Positions 20,102-29,253 of a stretch of DNA of 64,000 bases are shown piece after piece (the first letter of the stretch is position 1; the number at the start of each line of letters is the position of its first letter). The translations under genes were made by a program, and so were the position numbers. Location: assembly GCA_003243425.1 (NCBI GenBank), contig QFQP01000018.1:82379-146378 (forward strand), read 5' to 3'. This DNA comes from Archangium gephyra. Lineage in GTDB: Bacteria > Myxococcota > Myxococcia > Myxococcales > Myxococcaceae. The notes beneath the pieces are model-generated. The model was given only the letters and a program-made list of their open reading frames with translations, made no database searches and was not told where the DNA came from.

Positions 20102-20578
20102 TCACTCCATGAGCATCGGCGCGCGATCGGAATAGACAGGCGTCGCCGGCTCGGTGTGAACGACCTGCTGGTAGGCCGCCGCGAGCTCACGGCCGAGCTT
20201 CTCGAGCAGCGCTTCGTTGAGGCGCCCGCGCATCACGAAGAGCAGGTCTTCTTCTTCGATCAGGTGCCGCTCGAACTCTTCCTTGAGCAGTCGCAGCTTG
20301 AGCGGGAAGTGGCGGCTGGTCGGCGAACACGTGGCCAACTCGGTGACGCGGCGGCGCAGGCAGTTGTTGTCTTCGATGGCGTCGGCGAGCAGGTCATGCG
20401 TGCGCGGGCCGAACGCGACCGGGTAGATGACGCGCTCTTCTGCCGTGAAGTGGGCGCGCAGGTGCGCGGCGAGTTCATCGATCCACAGGCGCTTGTCCGA
20501 CCCGATGGCGTTGTCGATGCGGGCGAGCAAGCGGTTGGCTTCCTGCTGCTGAATGCGGAGAAGGTCGATGGCGTTCAC
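20102..20578 (-). CDS. Hemerythrin HHE domain protein
   Basis: The product has 158 residues from the GTG at 20578, although another GTG about 15 nt further upstream is possible. The four-helix hemerythrin pattern shows AHLRAHFTAEERVIYP (H and E of the second helix) and FERHLIEEEDLLF (H and E of the fourth). A di-iron site that binds oxygen or senses redox state is expected. It is soluble, with no signal peptide. It lies 19 nt before the start of the frameshifted protease on the same strand. Confidence 0.78.
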   Translation of the reverse strand: MNAIDLLRIQQQEANRLLARIDNAIGSDKRLWIDELAAHLRAHFTAEERVIYPVAFGPRTHDLLADAIEDNNCLRRRVTELATCSPTSRHFPLKLRLLKEEFERHLIEEEDLLFVMRGRLNEALLEKLGRELAAAYQQVVHTEPATPVYSDRAPMLME

Positions 20579-20640
20579 GACCCTGCCGCTGTGCACCTTT
20601 CGTTCCCAGGCCTTGCCGCTCGGGAACGAGGTCTCTAACG

Positions 20641-20665
20641 CTGCAGGAGCGCCTCGCTCCTGCAG
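20641..20665 (-). terminator. 10-bp perfect hairpin downstream of the Gly-rich lipoprotein gene
   Basis: CTGCAGGAGC and its exact complement are separated by a 5-nt loop, 21 nt beyond the stop at 20686. There is no T-run on either side, so it is only a probable terminator or a processing hairpin. Confidence 0.5.
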
Positions 20666-20685
20666 AACCGCCACACTTTCCGCGC

Positions 20686-23274
20686 TCAGAACGTGGTCTG
20701 AATGGCGCTCGCACCGGTCGGGCCGGAGTTGCCGGGCGACGTACCGCCAGCCCCCGGCGTGCCCAGGGTCACCGAGCCGCCAGTGGTCGTCCACGTCGAG
20801 GCGCCGTTCTTGGCGATGCCGTACACCGGCCCACCTGCGCCGCCGCCGCCGTGACCGCCGGAACCGCCGTTGCCGCCTCGACCGCCACCGCCGGCGCGGG
20901 TCGCCGAGCCCTGCTGCGAGTCGTATCCGGAGGTGCCACCCGCGCCGCCGGTCCCACCAGAACCGCCGGAGCCGCCGTTGCCGCCCCGACCACCGTTGCC
21001 CGGGCGAAGTGTGACGTTATGACCGACGACCTGCGCGTTGAAGAGGAAGAGGCCAACCGACGCGCCTCCGCTCGTGCCGGCCGTGCCGGCTGCGCCGCCG
21101 CAGCCACCGGAGCCGCCCCCGCTGCCGGCGGAGCCGTACGAGTAGCACGTGAAGCTGCCGTAGAACGGTGCCGGCGGGCCGAGACCTCCCGCGCCACCAC
21201 CACCGCCGCCGCCACCGCGGCCGGCCGTGCCACCAGTGCCATTGGTCGCCGTCGTGAGCTGGTATCCGCTGCCGTTGAACGTACCGGTAGAAGCCGCGGT
21301 CCCGTTGTTTCCGGGCGTACCGCCGGCTCCGTCAGCGCCGAAATACGCCGAGCCGACGCCAGGCGAAGGAACGGTCGTCGGTACGCCTTGTCCGCCGGCG
21401 CCGCCGGAAGACGCGGTCGAGCCGGGCGCGCCGTTAGGCGTGTTGGGCGGTGCATAGCGGGAGGCCGCTCCACCGTTGCCGCCAGCCGCGCCGCAGCTGC
21501 TGGCACCGCCCTGGGCCCCGTTGTTGCCACCCAGGCAGGAGTCGTGAATCAGACCGAAATTGCACGCGAAGATGTAGTCGGACGGACTGGTGCGCGGATC
21601 GCTGTAGCAACCCTCGTTGCCGTTACCGCCCGGGTTGCCGTTCGCCGCCGCACCCTGAGACTGACCGTCTGTTCCAGCCAGCGCGTTGCCTGAACGCAGC
21701 TCGACTCCCTCCAGTTTCACGCCGTTCGACTCGACCACCTTCGCGCCGTACGTCGACGGAGAACCCGCCGTGCCATCAGCGCCCTGGAACTTGAGCAACT
21801 GCACCAGCATGTTGTTCGAGCTGTCGATGACCAGCGCCGGGTTGCCGCCCACCACGTCGGCGGCGAGGTTGTTGGCGCGCTGCCAGGTCGTGGGGTGGTA
21901 GCCGCCGGCCACGTTGAGCGCCGAGAAGATGCCGGTCAGCTGCAGCGGGCCGGTGTACGAGCCGTGGGCCACGTAGATGTCGCGTTTGCCTTCGCTGGTG
22001 GCCGCCGCCAGCGCCGCCGCGAGGGTCTGCTTGGGCGCCGCGCGCGTGCCGGCCGCCGAGTCAGTGCCCGAGGGCGAGACGAAGATGCCGTTGCTCAACT
22101 CACCGTCGATGCCGTCGCAGTTGGCGTCGGTGAACGCCAGGTCGGGCAGGTCGGTGAGCGAGGTGGTGGTGCACGCATACTCACAGCCGTCGGCGGGGTC
22201 GTTGTTGAGATCGATGTAGCCCGCCGCGCAGGCGAACTGGCACGTCGAGTTCACGCACGTAGCGGTGCTGTTGGGCCGCGTGCAGGTGGCGTTGCAGGCC
22301 CCGCAGTTCGACGGGTCCATGGTGACGTCCGACTCGCAGCCGTCGGGGTCCATGTTGTTGCAGTTCGACCAGCCGGTATCGCAGGTCACCACGCGGCAGC
22401 TGCCGCTCGCGCAGTTCGACGACGCGTGGGGCAGGTTGCAGACGTTGCCGCACGCGCCACAGTTCATCGAGTCGCCCATCAGGTCGAAGCCGTTGTCGTT
22501 GGTGCCGTCACAGTCGTCGTCCTTGCCGTTGCACAGCTCGGCCACCGGGTCTCCGGGCGTGCACATGGCCGTGCCGCCGTCGACGCACGAGCTGACGGAG
22601 CGCACGCACTCACCGACGCCGCAGGTCTCGTTCATCTGGCCTTCGTCGGTCTGCCCGTCGCAGTCGTCGTCGAGGCCGTTGCACGTCTCGGCGACCGGCT
22701 CGGTGGCGCTGCAGACCACCTGGTTGAGCATGAGGTCGCATTCCTTCACGCCGAAGCAGGTGCCGAGCGTGTTCGACACCTCGCACTGCTGCATGAAGTC
22801 ACCGCGCGCCAGGCAGGCGCACGAGGCGACGATCGGCACGCACTGCTGAACCTTGGTGGTGCCGTCGACGCCGCGCGGGTTGATGCAGCGGTAGCCCGAC
22901 GGGCAGGTTTGATCGAACGCGCAGTCGCGGCCGCACACGTTCTCGTTGTTCACGTTGACGCACTTGTCCGACGGGTAGGGGCACTGGCTGTCGGTCTCAC
23001 ACGGCGTGCACAGCTTGCGCTTGTCGGGCTGACACGCGAAGCGGTTGGGCGTCAGCTGCACGCAGACTTCGTTGGAGTTGCAGACGTCGCTGCAGCGGCG
23101 CACGCAGACCGGGTTCTCGCCGTTGGGTCCGTCGCACAGGCCGGTGACGCAGCGATCGTCGTTGTCACACGACTCGCCCTCTTCGAGCAGTGACGGCGCC
23201 GCTGGCTTTCGCTCGCAGGCGCACGCCGAGGCAACCACCGCGAGAAAGACCACAAACCCCCACATTCGGATCAT
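20686..23274 (-). CDS. Large Cys-rich, Gly-rich lipoprotein with MopE-like metal-binding motifs
   Basis: The protein has 862 residues, with TAAGG upstream of the ATG at 23274. The signal peptide ends near VVASAC. Residues of about 20-400 are Cys-rich and include two copies of a MopE-like motif ([15 protein letters not shown] and [15 protein letters not shown]) thought to bind metal, plus CGACxxxC repeats. A middle region has beta-helix style text ([14 protein letters not shown]). The last 300 residues are dominated by GG.GG loops similar in look to PE-PGRS proteins. A surface or outer-membrane role is inferred. The enzyme function, if any, is unknown. Confidence 0.8.
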   Translation of the reverse strand: MIRMWGFVVFLAVVASACACERKPAAPSLLEEGESCDNDDRCVTGLCDGPNGENPVCVRRCSDVCNSNEVCVQLTPNRFACQPDKRKLCTPCETDSQCPYPSDKCVNVNNENVCGRDCAFDQTCPSGYRCINPRGVDGTTKVQQCVPIVASCACLARGDFMQQCEVSNTLGTCFGVKECDLMLNQVVCSATEPVAETCNGLDDDCDGQTDEGQMNETCGVGECVRSVSSCVDGGTAMCTPGDPVAELCNGKDDDCDGTNDNGFDLMGDSMNCGACGNVCNLPHASSNCASGSCRVVTCDTGWSNCNNMDPDGCESDVTMDPSNCGACNATCTRPNSTATCVNSTCQFACAAGYIDLNNDPADGCEYACTTTSLTDLPDLAFTDANCDGIDGELSNGIFVSPSGTDSAAGTRAAPKQTLAAALAAATSEGKRDIYVAHGSYTGPLQLTGIFSALNVAGGYHPTTWQRANNLAADVVGGNPALVIDSSNNMLVQLLKFQGADGTAGSPSTYGAKVVESNGVKLEGVELRSGNALAGTDGQSQGAAANGNPGGNGNEGCYSDPRTSPSDYIFACNFGLIHDSCLGGNNGAQGGASSCGAAGGNGGAASRYAPPNTPNGAPGSTASSGGAGGQGVPTTVPSPGVGSAYFGADGAGGTPGNNGTAASTGTFNGSGYQLTTATNGTGGTAGRGGGGGGGGAGGLGPPAPFYGSFTCYSYGSAGSGGGSGGCGGAAGTAGTSGGASVGLFLFNAQVVGHNVTLRPGNGGRGGNGGSGGSGGTGGAGGTSGYDSQQGSATRAGGGGRGGNGGSGGHGGGGAGGPVYGIAKNGASTWTTTGGSVTLGTPGAGGTSPGNSGPTGASAIQTTF

Positions 23275-23444
23275 GGAGGGCGCCTTACGAGGAAGCGTCG
23301 TCTTGTTGCAAGGCACGCGCGGCGATTCCGAGCGCACGCGGCGGCTCGACGGCCGGGCATCTTCTTCCAAGACATCGAGCGTCGCGGGCGCTATTCCCGG
23401 CGCGCTGTTTCTCTCCACGGCCCCTCGAAGGAACCAAGAGCGCA

Positions 23445-24623
23445 ATGAACATTCACGAGTATCAGGGCAAGCAGATCTTCAAGAAGTACGGCGTTCCCGT
23501 GCCGCGCGGCATCGTGGTCACCACGGCTGCCGACGCCGAGAAGGCCGCGATCGAGCTGGGCACCCGGGTGGTGGCCGTCAAGTCGCAGATCCACGCCGGT
23601 GGTCGCGGCAAGGGCACCAATGAGCACGGCGTCAACGGCGTGAAGATCGCCAAGAGCCCGGCCGAAGCGAAGGACTACGCGGGCAAGCTGCTCGGCACCA
23701 CGCTCAAGACCATTCAGACCGGGCCCAACGGCGCCAGGGTCAACAAGGTCTACATCGAAGAAGGCATCGACATCGAGAAGGAGCTCTACCTGAGCGTGAC
23801 GCTCGACCGCTCGACCGGCCGCATCACGTTCATGGCCTCGACCGAAGGCGGCATGGACATCGAGAAGGTCGCCCACGACACGCCCGAAAAGATCCTGCGC
23901 GTGGCGGTGGACCCGGCGGCCGGCTTCCAGCCGTACCTGGGCCGCAAGCTCGCCTACGGCCTGGGGCTCACGGGCGACACCGTCGGCAAGTTCGTGAAGT
24001 TCTGCACGGGGCTCTACACCGCGTACGTCGAGACCGACGCCTCGCTGGTGGAGATCAACCCGCTGGTGAAGCTGAAGAACGGCGACATCGTCGCGGGCGA
24101 CGCCAAGTTCAACTTCGACGACAACGCGCTCTTCCGCCACAAGGACATCGTCGAGATGCGCGACGTGGCCGAGGAAGACCCGCGAGAAGCGCAGGCCAAG
24201 GAGCACGACCTCGCGTACATCGCCCTCGAGGGCAACATCGGCTGCATGGTGAACGGCGCCGGGCTGGCGATGGCCACCATGGACACCATCAAGCTCGTCG
24301 GTGGTGAGCCGGCCAACTTCCTCGACGTGGGCGGTGGCGCCAGCAAGGAGAAGGTCACGGCGGCCTTCAAGCTGATCCTCCAGGACCCCGCGGTGAAGGC
24401 GGTGCTGGTGAACATCTTCGGCGGCATCATGAAGTGCGACGTCATCGCGGAAGGTGTCGTCGCCGCGGCGCGCGAAGTGAAGCTGACCATTCCGCTGATC
24501 GTTCGTCTCGAAGGCACCAACGTCGATCTGGGCAAGGAGATCCTGAAGAACTCCGGCCTCGCGATCACGCCTGCCGACAACCTCCGTCAGGCGGCCGAGA
24601 AGGCCGTCGCCGCCCTCAAGTAA
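23445..24623 (+). CDS. sucC: Succinate-CoA ligase beta subunit
   Basis: The protein has 392 residues. It opens with [20 protein letters not shown] and carries the ATP-grasp fold with [13 protein letters not shown] as the nucleotide-binding loop and a C-terminal CoA-ligase domain ([10 protein letters not shown]). With SucD it converts succinyl-CoA to succinate while making ATP or GTP. The longer open frame to 23190 is not used. AAGGA lies upstream. sucD follows 12 nt later. Confidence 0.97.
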   Translation: MNIHEYQGKQIFKKYGVPVPRGIVVTTAADAEKAAIELGTRVVAVKSQIHAGGRGKGTNEHGVNGVKIAKSPAEAKDYAGKLLGTTLKTIQTGPNGARVNKVYIEEGIDIEKELYLSVTLDRSTGRITFMASTEGGMDIEKVAHDTPEKILRVAVDPAAGFQPYLGRKLAYGLGLTGDTVGKFVKFCTGLYTAYVETDASLVEINPLVKLKNGDIVAGDAKFNFDDNALFRHKDIVEMRDVAEEDPREAQAKEHDLAYIALEGNIGCMVNGAGLAMATMDTIKLVGGEPANFLDVGGGASKEKVTAAFKLILQDPAVKAVLVNIFGGIMKCDVIAEGVVAAAREVKLTIPLIVRLEGTNVDLGKEILKNSGLAITPADNLRQAAEKAVAALK

Positions 24624-24635
24624 GGAAACGATTCA

Positions 24636-25532
24636 ATGAGCATTCTCATCGGTAAAGACACGAAGGTCGTCGTGCAGGGCATCACCGGCTCGGCCGGCGG
24701 CTTTCACGCCAAGCAGTGCCTCGCGTACGGCACGAACATCGTCGCGGGTGTGACCCCCGGCAAGGGCGGCCAGAAGTTCGAAGACAAGGTGCCGGTGTTC
24801 GACACCGTCGAGCAGTCGGTGAAGCAGGCGGGCGCGAACACTTCGGTGGTCTTCGTGCCGCCGCCGTTCGCCGCCGACTCGATCCTCGAGGCGGTCGACG
24901 CGGGCATCGAGCTCATCATCTGCATCACCGAAGGTATTCCGGTGAATGACATGGTGAAGGTGAAGCGCGCCATGCAGGGCAGCAAGTCGCGCCTCATCGG
25001 CCCGAACTGCCCGGGCGTCATCACGCCGGGCGCGAAGTGCAAGATCGGCATCATGCCGGGCCACATTCACCGCCCGGGCAACGTGGGCATCGTGTCGAAG
25101 TCGGGCACGCTGACCTACGAAGCGGTGTTCCAGATCACCAACCTCGGCTTCGGCCAGTCGACGGCCGTCGGCATCGGCGGTGACCCGGTGCACGGCACCA
25201 ACTTCATCGACGTGCTCGACATGTTCAACAAGGACCCCGAGACCGCCGCGGTCATCATGATCGGCGAAATCGGCGGCAGCGCTGAAGAAGAAGCGGCCGC
25301 GTGGGTGAAGGAGAACATGAAGAAGCCGATGGCGGGCTTCATCGCCGGTGTCTCGGCGCCTCCGGGCAAGCGCATGGGTCACGCCGGCGCGATCATCTCG
25401 GGCGGCAAGGGCACGGCGGCCGAGAAGATCAAGGCCATGGGCGCGGCGGGCATGCTGATGGCGCCGTCACCGGCCGAGCTCGGCACCACGCTGGTCGAAG
25501 CGGCCAAGCGCGCGGGCGTGAAGCTGGCGTAA
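24636..25532 (+). CDS. sucD: Succinate-CoA ligase alpha subunit
   Basis: The protein has 298 residues. The CoA-binding Rossmann motif is [14 protein letters not shown], and the phosphorylated His is expected in [14 protein letters not shown] near the C-terminus. AAGGAAAC sits 8 nt before the ATG. It forms the ligase with SucC and connects to the sdhCAB genes about 7 kb upstream through succinate. A terminator lies shortly after the stop. Confidence 0.97.
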   Translation: MSILIGKDTKVVVQGITGSAGGFHAKQCLAYGTNIVAGVTPGKGGQKFEDKVPVFDTVEQSVKQAGANTSVVFVPPPFAADSILEAVDAGIELIICITEGIPVNDMVKVKRAMQGSKSRLIGPNCPGVITPGAKCKIGIMPGHIHRPGNVGIVSKSGTLTYEAVFQITNLGFGQSTAVGIGGDPVHGTNFIDVLDMFNKDPETAAVIMIGEIGGSAEEEAAAWVKENMKKPMAGFIAGVSAPPGKRMGHAGAIISGGKGTAAEKIKAMGAAGMLMAPSPAELGTTLVEAAKRAGVKLA

Positions 25533-25559
25533 GCAGTTCTCGAGGTTGAGAAGGACGTG

Positions 25560-25598
25560 CGGCGAGTCCCTTCACGGGGGCTCGCCGTTCGTCGTTTC
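25560..25598 (+). terminator. Rho-independent terminator of sucCD
   Basis: An 11-bp stem (CGGCGAGTCCC paired with GGGGCTCGCCG, one T-G pair) with a 6-nt loop is followed by TTCGTCGTTTC. It begins 28 nt after the sucD stop. The remaining bases to 25816 show no gene or clear promoter. Confidence 0.75.
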
Positions 25599-25816
25599 AG
25601 GAGCAGCACTGAGGCGCTCCGTCTTCGTCGCAGGCTCCGGCGAGCGCCCATTAATAAGGTACAGCCATCCGGAGGTGTGATCGTGTGTGCGTCACCTCCG
25701 AATCGAACACGAACTGCGGCGTGCACGGTCAACGCACCACGGCCGCGCGTCCGCACATTCGGGGCCGCAGCCGGAGAGTCGAGCGCCGTTGATCACTCAT
25801 TCGCAGACCCCGGCCG

Positions 25817-27757
25817 ATGCACCGAGATGAGGTCGATCGAGGCCATCAGCCGGCCGACGGAGTGCGGCTACGCTCACTGATCGTGGATGTTCGTGAGCGC
25901 TGGCGGCAACTCTCGGCGTCGATGCGAGGCGATCGCTTCAGCGCGCGCACGTTCGACGCGCGTGGATCGCTGAACGTCGTCGAAGTGAAGGCCGCGCTTC
26001 GTGAGCACGGCGCAGTGTTCGTGGTGAACACCGGCTTGCGCGACGTCGCCGGAATTCAGTCGGTGATGCCGGGGCTGGGGTTCTCTGCAGAACTGCAGTT
26101 CTCACTCGGTGGTCGCACCAGCGCGGCGACGCAAGAGAAGTGGGTCGCGCCGGGCCTGCGGCGAATGGACTTCTACCCGCCCGAGCTCTACCTGCTGCCC
26201 AACAACGAAGTGCAGTACCGGCGCACGTCGCCGCGCTGGGTGCTCTTCGCGTGTCTGCAGCCTGCGGTCGTCGGCGGTCGCGTGTTTCTCCACGACGCGC
26301 GAGAGGTCGAAGCGCTGCTGTCACGCGACCTGGTGACCAAGCTCGAACGTGAGGGGCTTTCCATCGAGACCGGCTTCCTCGACGCCGCGCACCCGCTCAA
26401 GTCGCAGAACTACTTCCAGTCCTGGCAGGAGCGCTTCGACACCGACGTCCGTGAAGCGGCGATGGCGCGCGCGCTGGAACAGACCGACGAATACGACGAA
26501 GCGTGGTGGCGCGACGACGGCACGCTGATGACGCGCATCACGTTGCCCGCGCGTTGGCCCAGCGGAGCGCTCCGATTTCCACGCGTCGCGCTCGACGGTC
26601 CCTCTGCGGTGAACGGCTTTCGGCGCTTCACCGACTTCACGCCAGAGGAACTCGCCCATCTGAAATCGGCGTTCTTGTCGACGAGGCAGGGTGTCGAGTT
26701 GAGCGCTGGAGATCTCGTGCTCTTCGACAACGAGCGCTTCGGTCACTCACGTGAAGCGTTCGAAGGCGAACGGCACTTCGTCGTCGGCATGGCGAAGGAC
26801 GACGTGAGCGACCGCTCATACCCGTCGTTCACCGGGACGAATTCGAATCGCTACGAACTCAAGGTCGACACCGCGCCGACGTTCTCGGCGCGAACGCTTC
26901 ACGGGCTCGACTTCGAGCTGATTCGCCGTGAGTTCGAACGTCACGGCGCGGTGCATGTGAAGAGCACCGGCCTTCGCGAGCTGAGCGCCGCCGACCTGAA
27001 GAAGCTCGGCTTCGGTGACGACGACGCCTTCCCGTGGGGCGGCATGCACAGTGGGCGAACCGCGCGCCGCGCACTCACGAAGGAGCTGCGGGCCACCGAC
27101 GCGTACCCACCGCACCTCTGGTTGCTCCCGCACAACGAGGTGCTGTACCAACACGAGCTCCCGTCACGGTTGCTCTTCTTTTCGTCCACACCGTGCATCG
27201 GTCGGACCTTCGTTCACAGCGCTGCACGTCTTCAGGAGATCGTTCAACGACGAGCGCCGCAGTTGATCGACGCGCTGAAGGAACACGGCTTTCTCATCGA
27301 GATGGGGTTCCTCGACGAGAAAGACCCCGCGAAGTCGCAGAACTATTTCCGTTCGTGGCAGGACCGTTTCGACACGCACGATCGTGAACTCGCCGAACGG
27401 CGCTGCCGTGAGTCGACGCTGCAGTTCGACAACTGCTGGTGGCACGGCTCGACGTTGATGACGCGCATTCGGGTTCCCGCCTTTCACGGTGGAACGATGT
27501 TGTTTCCGCGCATCGCGCTCGACGCGCCGTCGATCACCAACGGCTTTCGCCGCTACCCGCTCGGCAATGGCGCCGAACTGACCGACGACGAAGTGAACGT
27601 GTTGCTCAACGCCTTCCTCGACACGCGCGAAGGCACGCACTGGGAGGCCGGCGATCTGCTGCTGGTCGACAACATCCGCTACGGCCACTCGCGTGAGCCG
27701 TGCTCGGGCGCGCGCGACATCGGCGTGGCGATGGCCGGGAAGCTGCGGATCGGATGA
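25817..27757 (+). CDS. Tandem fusion of two TauD/TfdA-like Fe(II)/2-oxoglutarate dioxygenase domains
   Basis: The protein has up to 646 residues; GTG at 25862 or 25883 are alternative starts. Two related domains (about 40-325 and 350-640) each show the order PP.L.LLP.NE, GR.F.H, KSQNYF.SWQ.RFDT, TLMTRI and DN.R.GHSRE. Domain 2 keeps the iron ligands H439, E441 and H624 and the likely 2-oxoglutarate Arg626. Domain 1 has N129 where the first His should be but keeps E131, H310 and R312, so it is probably inactive. Members of the family hydroxylate or halogenate small molecules or amino acids. The substrate is unknown. It overlaps the radical SAM gene by ATGA. Confidence 0.8.
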   Translation: MHRDEVDRGHQPADGVRLRSLIVDVRERWRQLSASMRGDRFSARTFDARGSLNVVEVKAALREHGAVFVVNTGLRDVAGIQSVMPGLGFSAELQFSLGGRTSAATQEKWVAPGLRRMDFYPPELYLLPNNEVQYRRTSPRWVLFACLQPAVVGGRVFLHDAREVEALLSRDLVTKLEREGLSIETGFLDAAHPLKSQNYFQSWQERFDTDVREAAMARALEQTDEYDEAWWRDDGTLMTRITLPARWPSGALRFPRVALDGPSAVNGFRRFTDFTPEELAHLKSAFLSTRQGVELSAGDLVLFDNERFGHSREAFEGERHFVVGMAKDDVSDRSYPSFTGTNSNRYELKVDTAPTFSARTLHGLDFELIRREFERHGAVHVKSTGLRELSAADLKKLGFGDDDAFPWGGMHSGRTARRALTKELRATDAYPPHLWLLPHNEVLYQHELPSRLLFFSSTPCIGRTFVHSAARLQEIVQRRAPQLIDALKEHGFLIEMGFLDEKDPAKSQNYFRSWQDRFDTHDRELAERRCRESTLQFDNCWWHGSTLMTRIRVPAFHGGTMLFPRIALDAPSITNGFRRYPLGNGAELTDDEVNVLLNAFLDTREGTHWEAGDLLLVDNIRYGHSREPCSGARDIGVAMAGKLRIG

Positions 27758-28827
27758 CGACGTTTCGGCCCAACCAGTTCCGCGCGTTGAAGACGCCGGG
27801 CGAGTACCGTGAGGGCCGCTGGCGATCGTTCGAGCCTCGCGACCCGGTTCCCAAGACGCTGCGGGGGCGCGAACACCGGTTGCGTCCCGGTCTCACGTTC
27901 ACGCCGTACGCGAACCCCACGCCGTGCAATGCGCATTGTTCGTTCTGCAGTGAAGAGCTGCTCCGCAACGACGCGCATCGGCTCACGGCGCAGACGATCA
28001 TCGGTGACCACGACCAGTACTTCGCTGGCCTCCATCGCGCGTGGACCGAGCTCGCGGGCTTCGAAATGGGCCTGAGCCTCAGCGGCCTCGAAGCAACCTC
28101 GCACCCCGCGTGGCTGCTGCGTCTGCTCGCGCTCGTGCGCACGCACGGGGCGATTTTCCCGTCGCGCGTGCTGTACACGAACGGCTCGGGGTTGGTGAAC
28201 GACGGGCGACTGATCCCCGCGCTGGTCGAATCGGAATTCACCGGCGTCGAGCTCTCACGCGCGCACTTCGACGCACGCCTCAATCACCTGGTGATGCGCT
28301 TCGATCGCGGACAAGCGATCCGTGAAGCCTCGCAGTTCACTCGCGTCGTCACCGAGGTCATCGCGGCGGGCCTCGCGCTCAAGCTGGTGTGCATCGTCAA
28401 CGAGCTGGCGGTGTCGAAGCTCGAACACGTCGAACGCTACGTCGACCAGGCGCGCGAGCTCGGAGTCACCCGCGTGGTGTTTCGTGCGCTCAGTGAGCTC
28501 GGTGACCTCTACGTCGACAACAAGACCACGCGGTGGATCGCTTCGAAGCGGGTGTCGGTGCGCGCCATGGCCGAGGCGATTTTCCCGAACGACGGGACAC
28601 TGCGCCCCGGTTGGGAGTTCGTCGGCGTGACGAGCGGCTACTACTACTCGAACGAGATCTACGTGCGGCGCGGCGTGGAAGTCGTCTTCGAGTCGTCGAG
28701 CTACGTGGCGCACGACGACGGCGTGAAGAGCGGGGTGCTGCAGAAGCTGGTGTTCCATTCGAACGGCGATCTCTGCGGCGACTGGGTGCCCAACGCACAG
28801 GTGATCGGGAACTACTTCACGCCGTGA
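27754..28827 (+). CDS. Radical SAM enzyme of unassigned subfamily
   Basis: The protein has 357 residues. The radical SAM cluster motif CNAHCSFC (C58, C62, C65; Cx3Cx2C) follows FTPYANPTP. A GLEATSHP stretch matches the GGE-type SAM-binding strand, and the barrel continues to about residue 260. A C-terminal part with VVFESSSYVA and NGDLCGDWVPN carries one more Cys but no full SPASM set of Cys residues. The reaction is unknown. It overlaps the dioxygenase (ATGA) and the next gene (GTGA), so the three products probably act together. Confidence 0.8.
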   Translation: MTTFRPNQFRALKTPGEYREGRWRSFEPRDPVPKTLRGREHRLRPGLTFTPYANPTPCNAHCSFCSEELLRNDAHRLTAQTIIGDHDQYFAGLHRAWTELAGFEMGLSLSGLEATSHPAWLLRLLALVRTHGAIFPSRVLYTNGSGLVNDGRLIPALVESEFTGVELSRAHFDARLNHLVMRFDRGQAIREASQFTRVVTEVIAAGLALKLVCIVNELAVSKLEHVERYVDQARELGVTRVVFRALSELGDLYVDNKTTRWIASKRVSVRAMAEAIFPNDGTLRPGWEFVGVTSGYYYSNEIYVRRGVEVVFESSSYVAHDDGVKSGVLQKLVFHSNGDLCGDWVPNAQVIGNYFTP

Positions 28828-29225
28828 GCAATGAACGTCACTTCGCGATGCTGCGTTCGCTGGCTGCGTCCAACGTGCGCTTCGCCGTCTTCGGAGGCGC
28901 GGGGCTCATGCTTCACACGCAAGACCGTTCACGCGCGCTCCCCGACAGCGACGTGATTCTCGCTCCTGGCGAGGTGCACACCTTCGTGAACTGGGCGCTG
29001 CCCCGCGGCGAGGTCACCGTCTGGGGCGAGCCGTGGCACGACGACATCGTGTTCGCCGGGAAGCTCTACGTGCGCGCGAAGCCCGATGGCCTCACGCTCG
29101 ACGCGGTCTTCGAAGATCACGAGTACGACTTCGAAGACCTCGTGCGCCGCGCGGTCATCATCGACGGCCTTCCCGTCTGCCCGCTCCACGAGTTGCAGGC
29201 GATGCGCGCGCGCCCGCGGACGTAG
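28824..29225 (+). CDS. Small nucleotidyltransferase-fold protein
   Basis: The protein has 133 residues from a GTG overlapping the previous stop (GTGA). FAVFGGAGLMLH (GG at 24-25) followed by LPDSDVIL (D41 and D43) and LTLDAVFE (D93) is the GG...DxD...D layout of polymerase-beta-type nucleotidyltransferases such as MNT or AbiEii. It ends at LHELQAMRARPRT, shorter than relatives that continue with a K..R..D helix. It may transfer a nucleotide, or be a substrate-binding remnant. The context with a dioxygenase and a radical SAM enzyme suggests a role in a modification pathway. Confidence 0.65.
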   Translation: MSNERHFAMLRSLAASNVRFAVFGGAGLMLHTQDRSRALPDSDVILAPGEVHTFVNWALPRGEVTVWGEPWHDDIVFAGKLYVRAKPDGLTLDAVFEDHEYDFEDLVRRAVIIDGLPVCPLHELQAMRARPRT

Positions 29226-29226
29226 C

Positions 29227-29250
29227 CCGCACGCGGCGCCCTGCGTGCGG
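29227..29250 (+). terminator. Perfect 8-bp hairpin between convergent genes
   Basis: CCGCACGC and GCGTGCGG are separated by 8 nt and fill the 28-nt gap between the stops at 29225 and 29254. It could end transcription from both sides, though no T-run is present. Confidence 0.55.
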
Positions 29251-29253
29251 CGA

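Noticed and set aside
20700..21500. Apparent repeat array
   Set aside because: The repetition is codon-level coding for Gly-rich loops without regular spacer and repeat lengths, so it is not a CRISPR or a satellite array.
25557..25880. Open frame of 107 codons between sucD and the dioxygenase
   Set aside because: It begins inside the sucCD terminator stem, is full of Arg and Ser in no pattern, and has no ribosome site.
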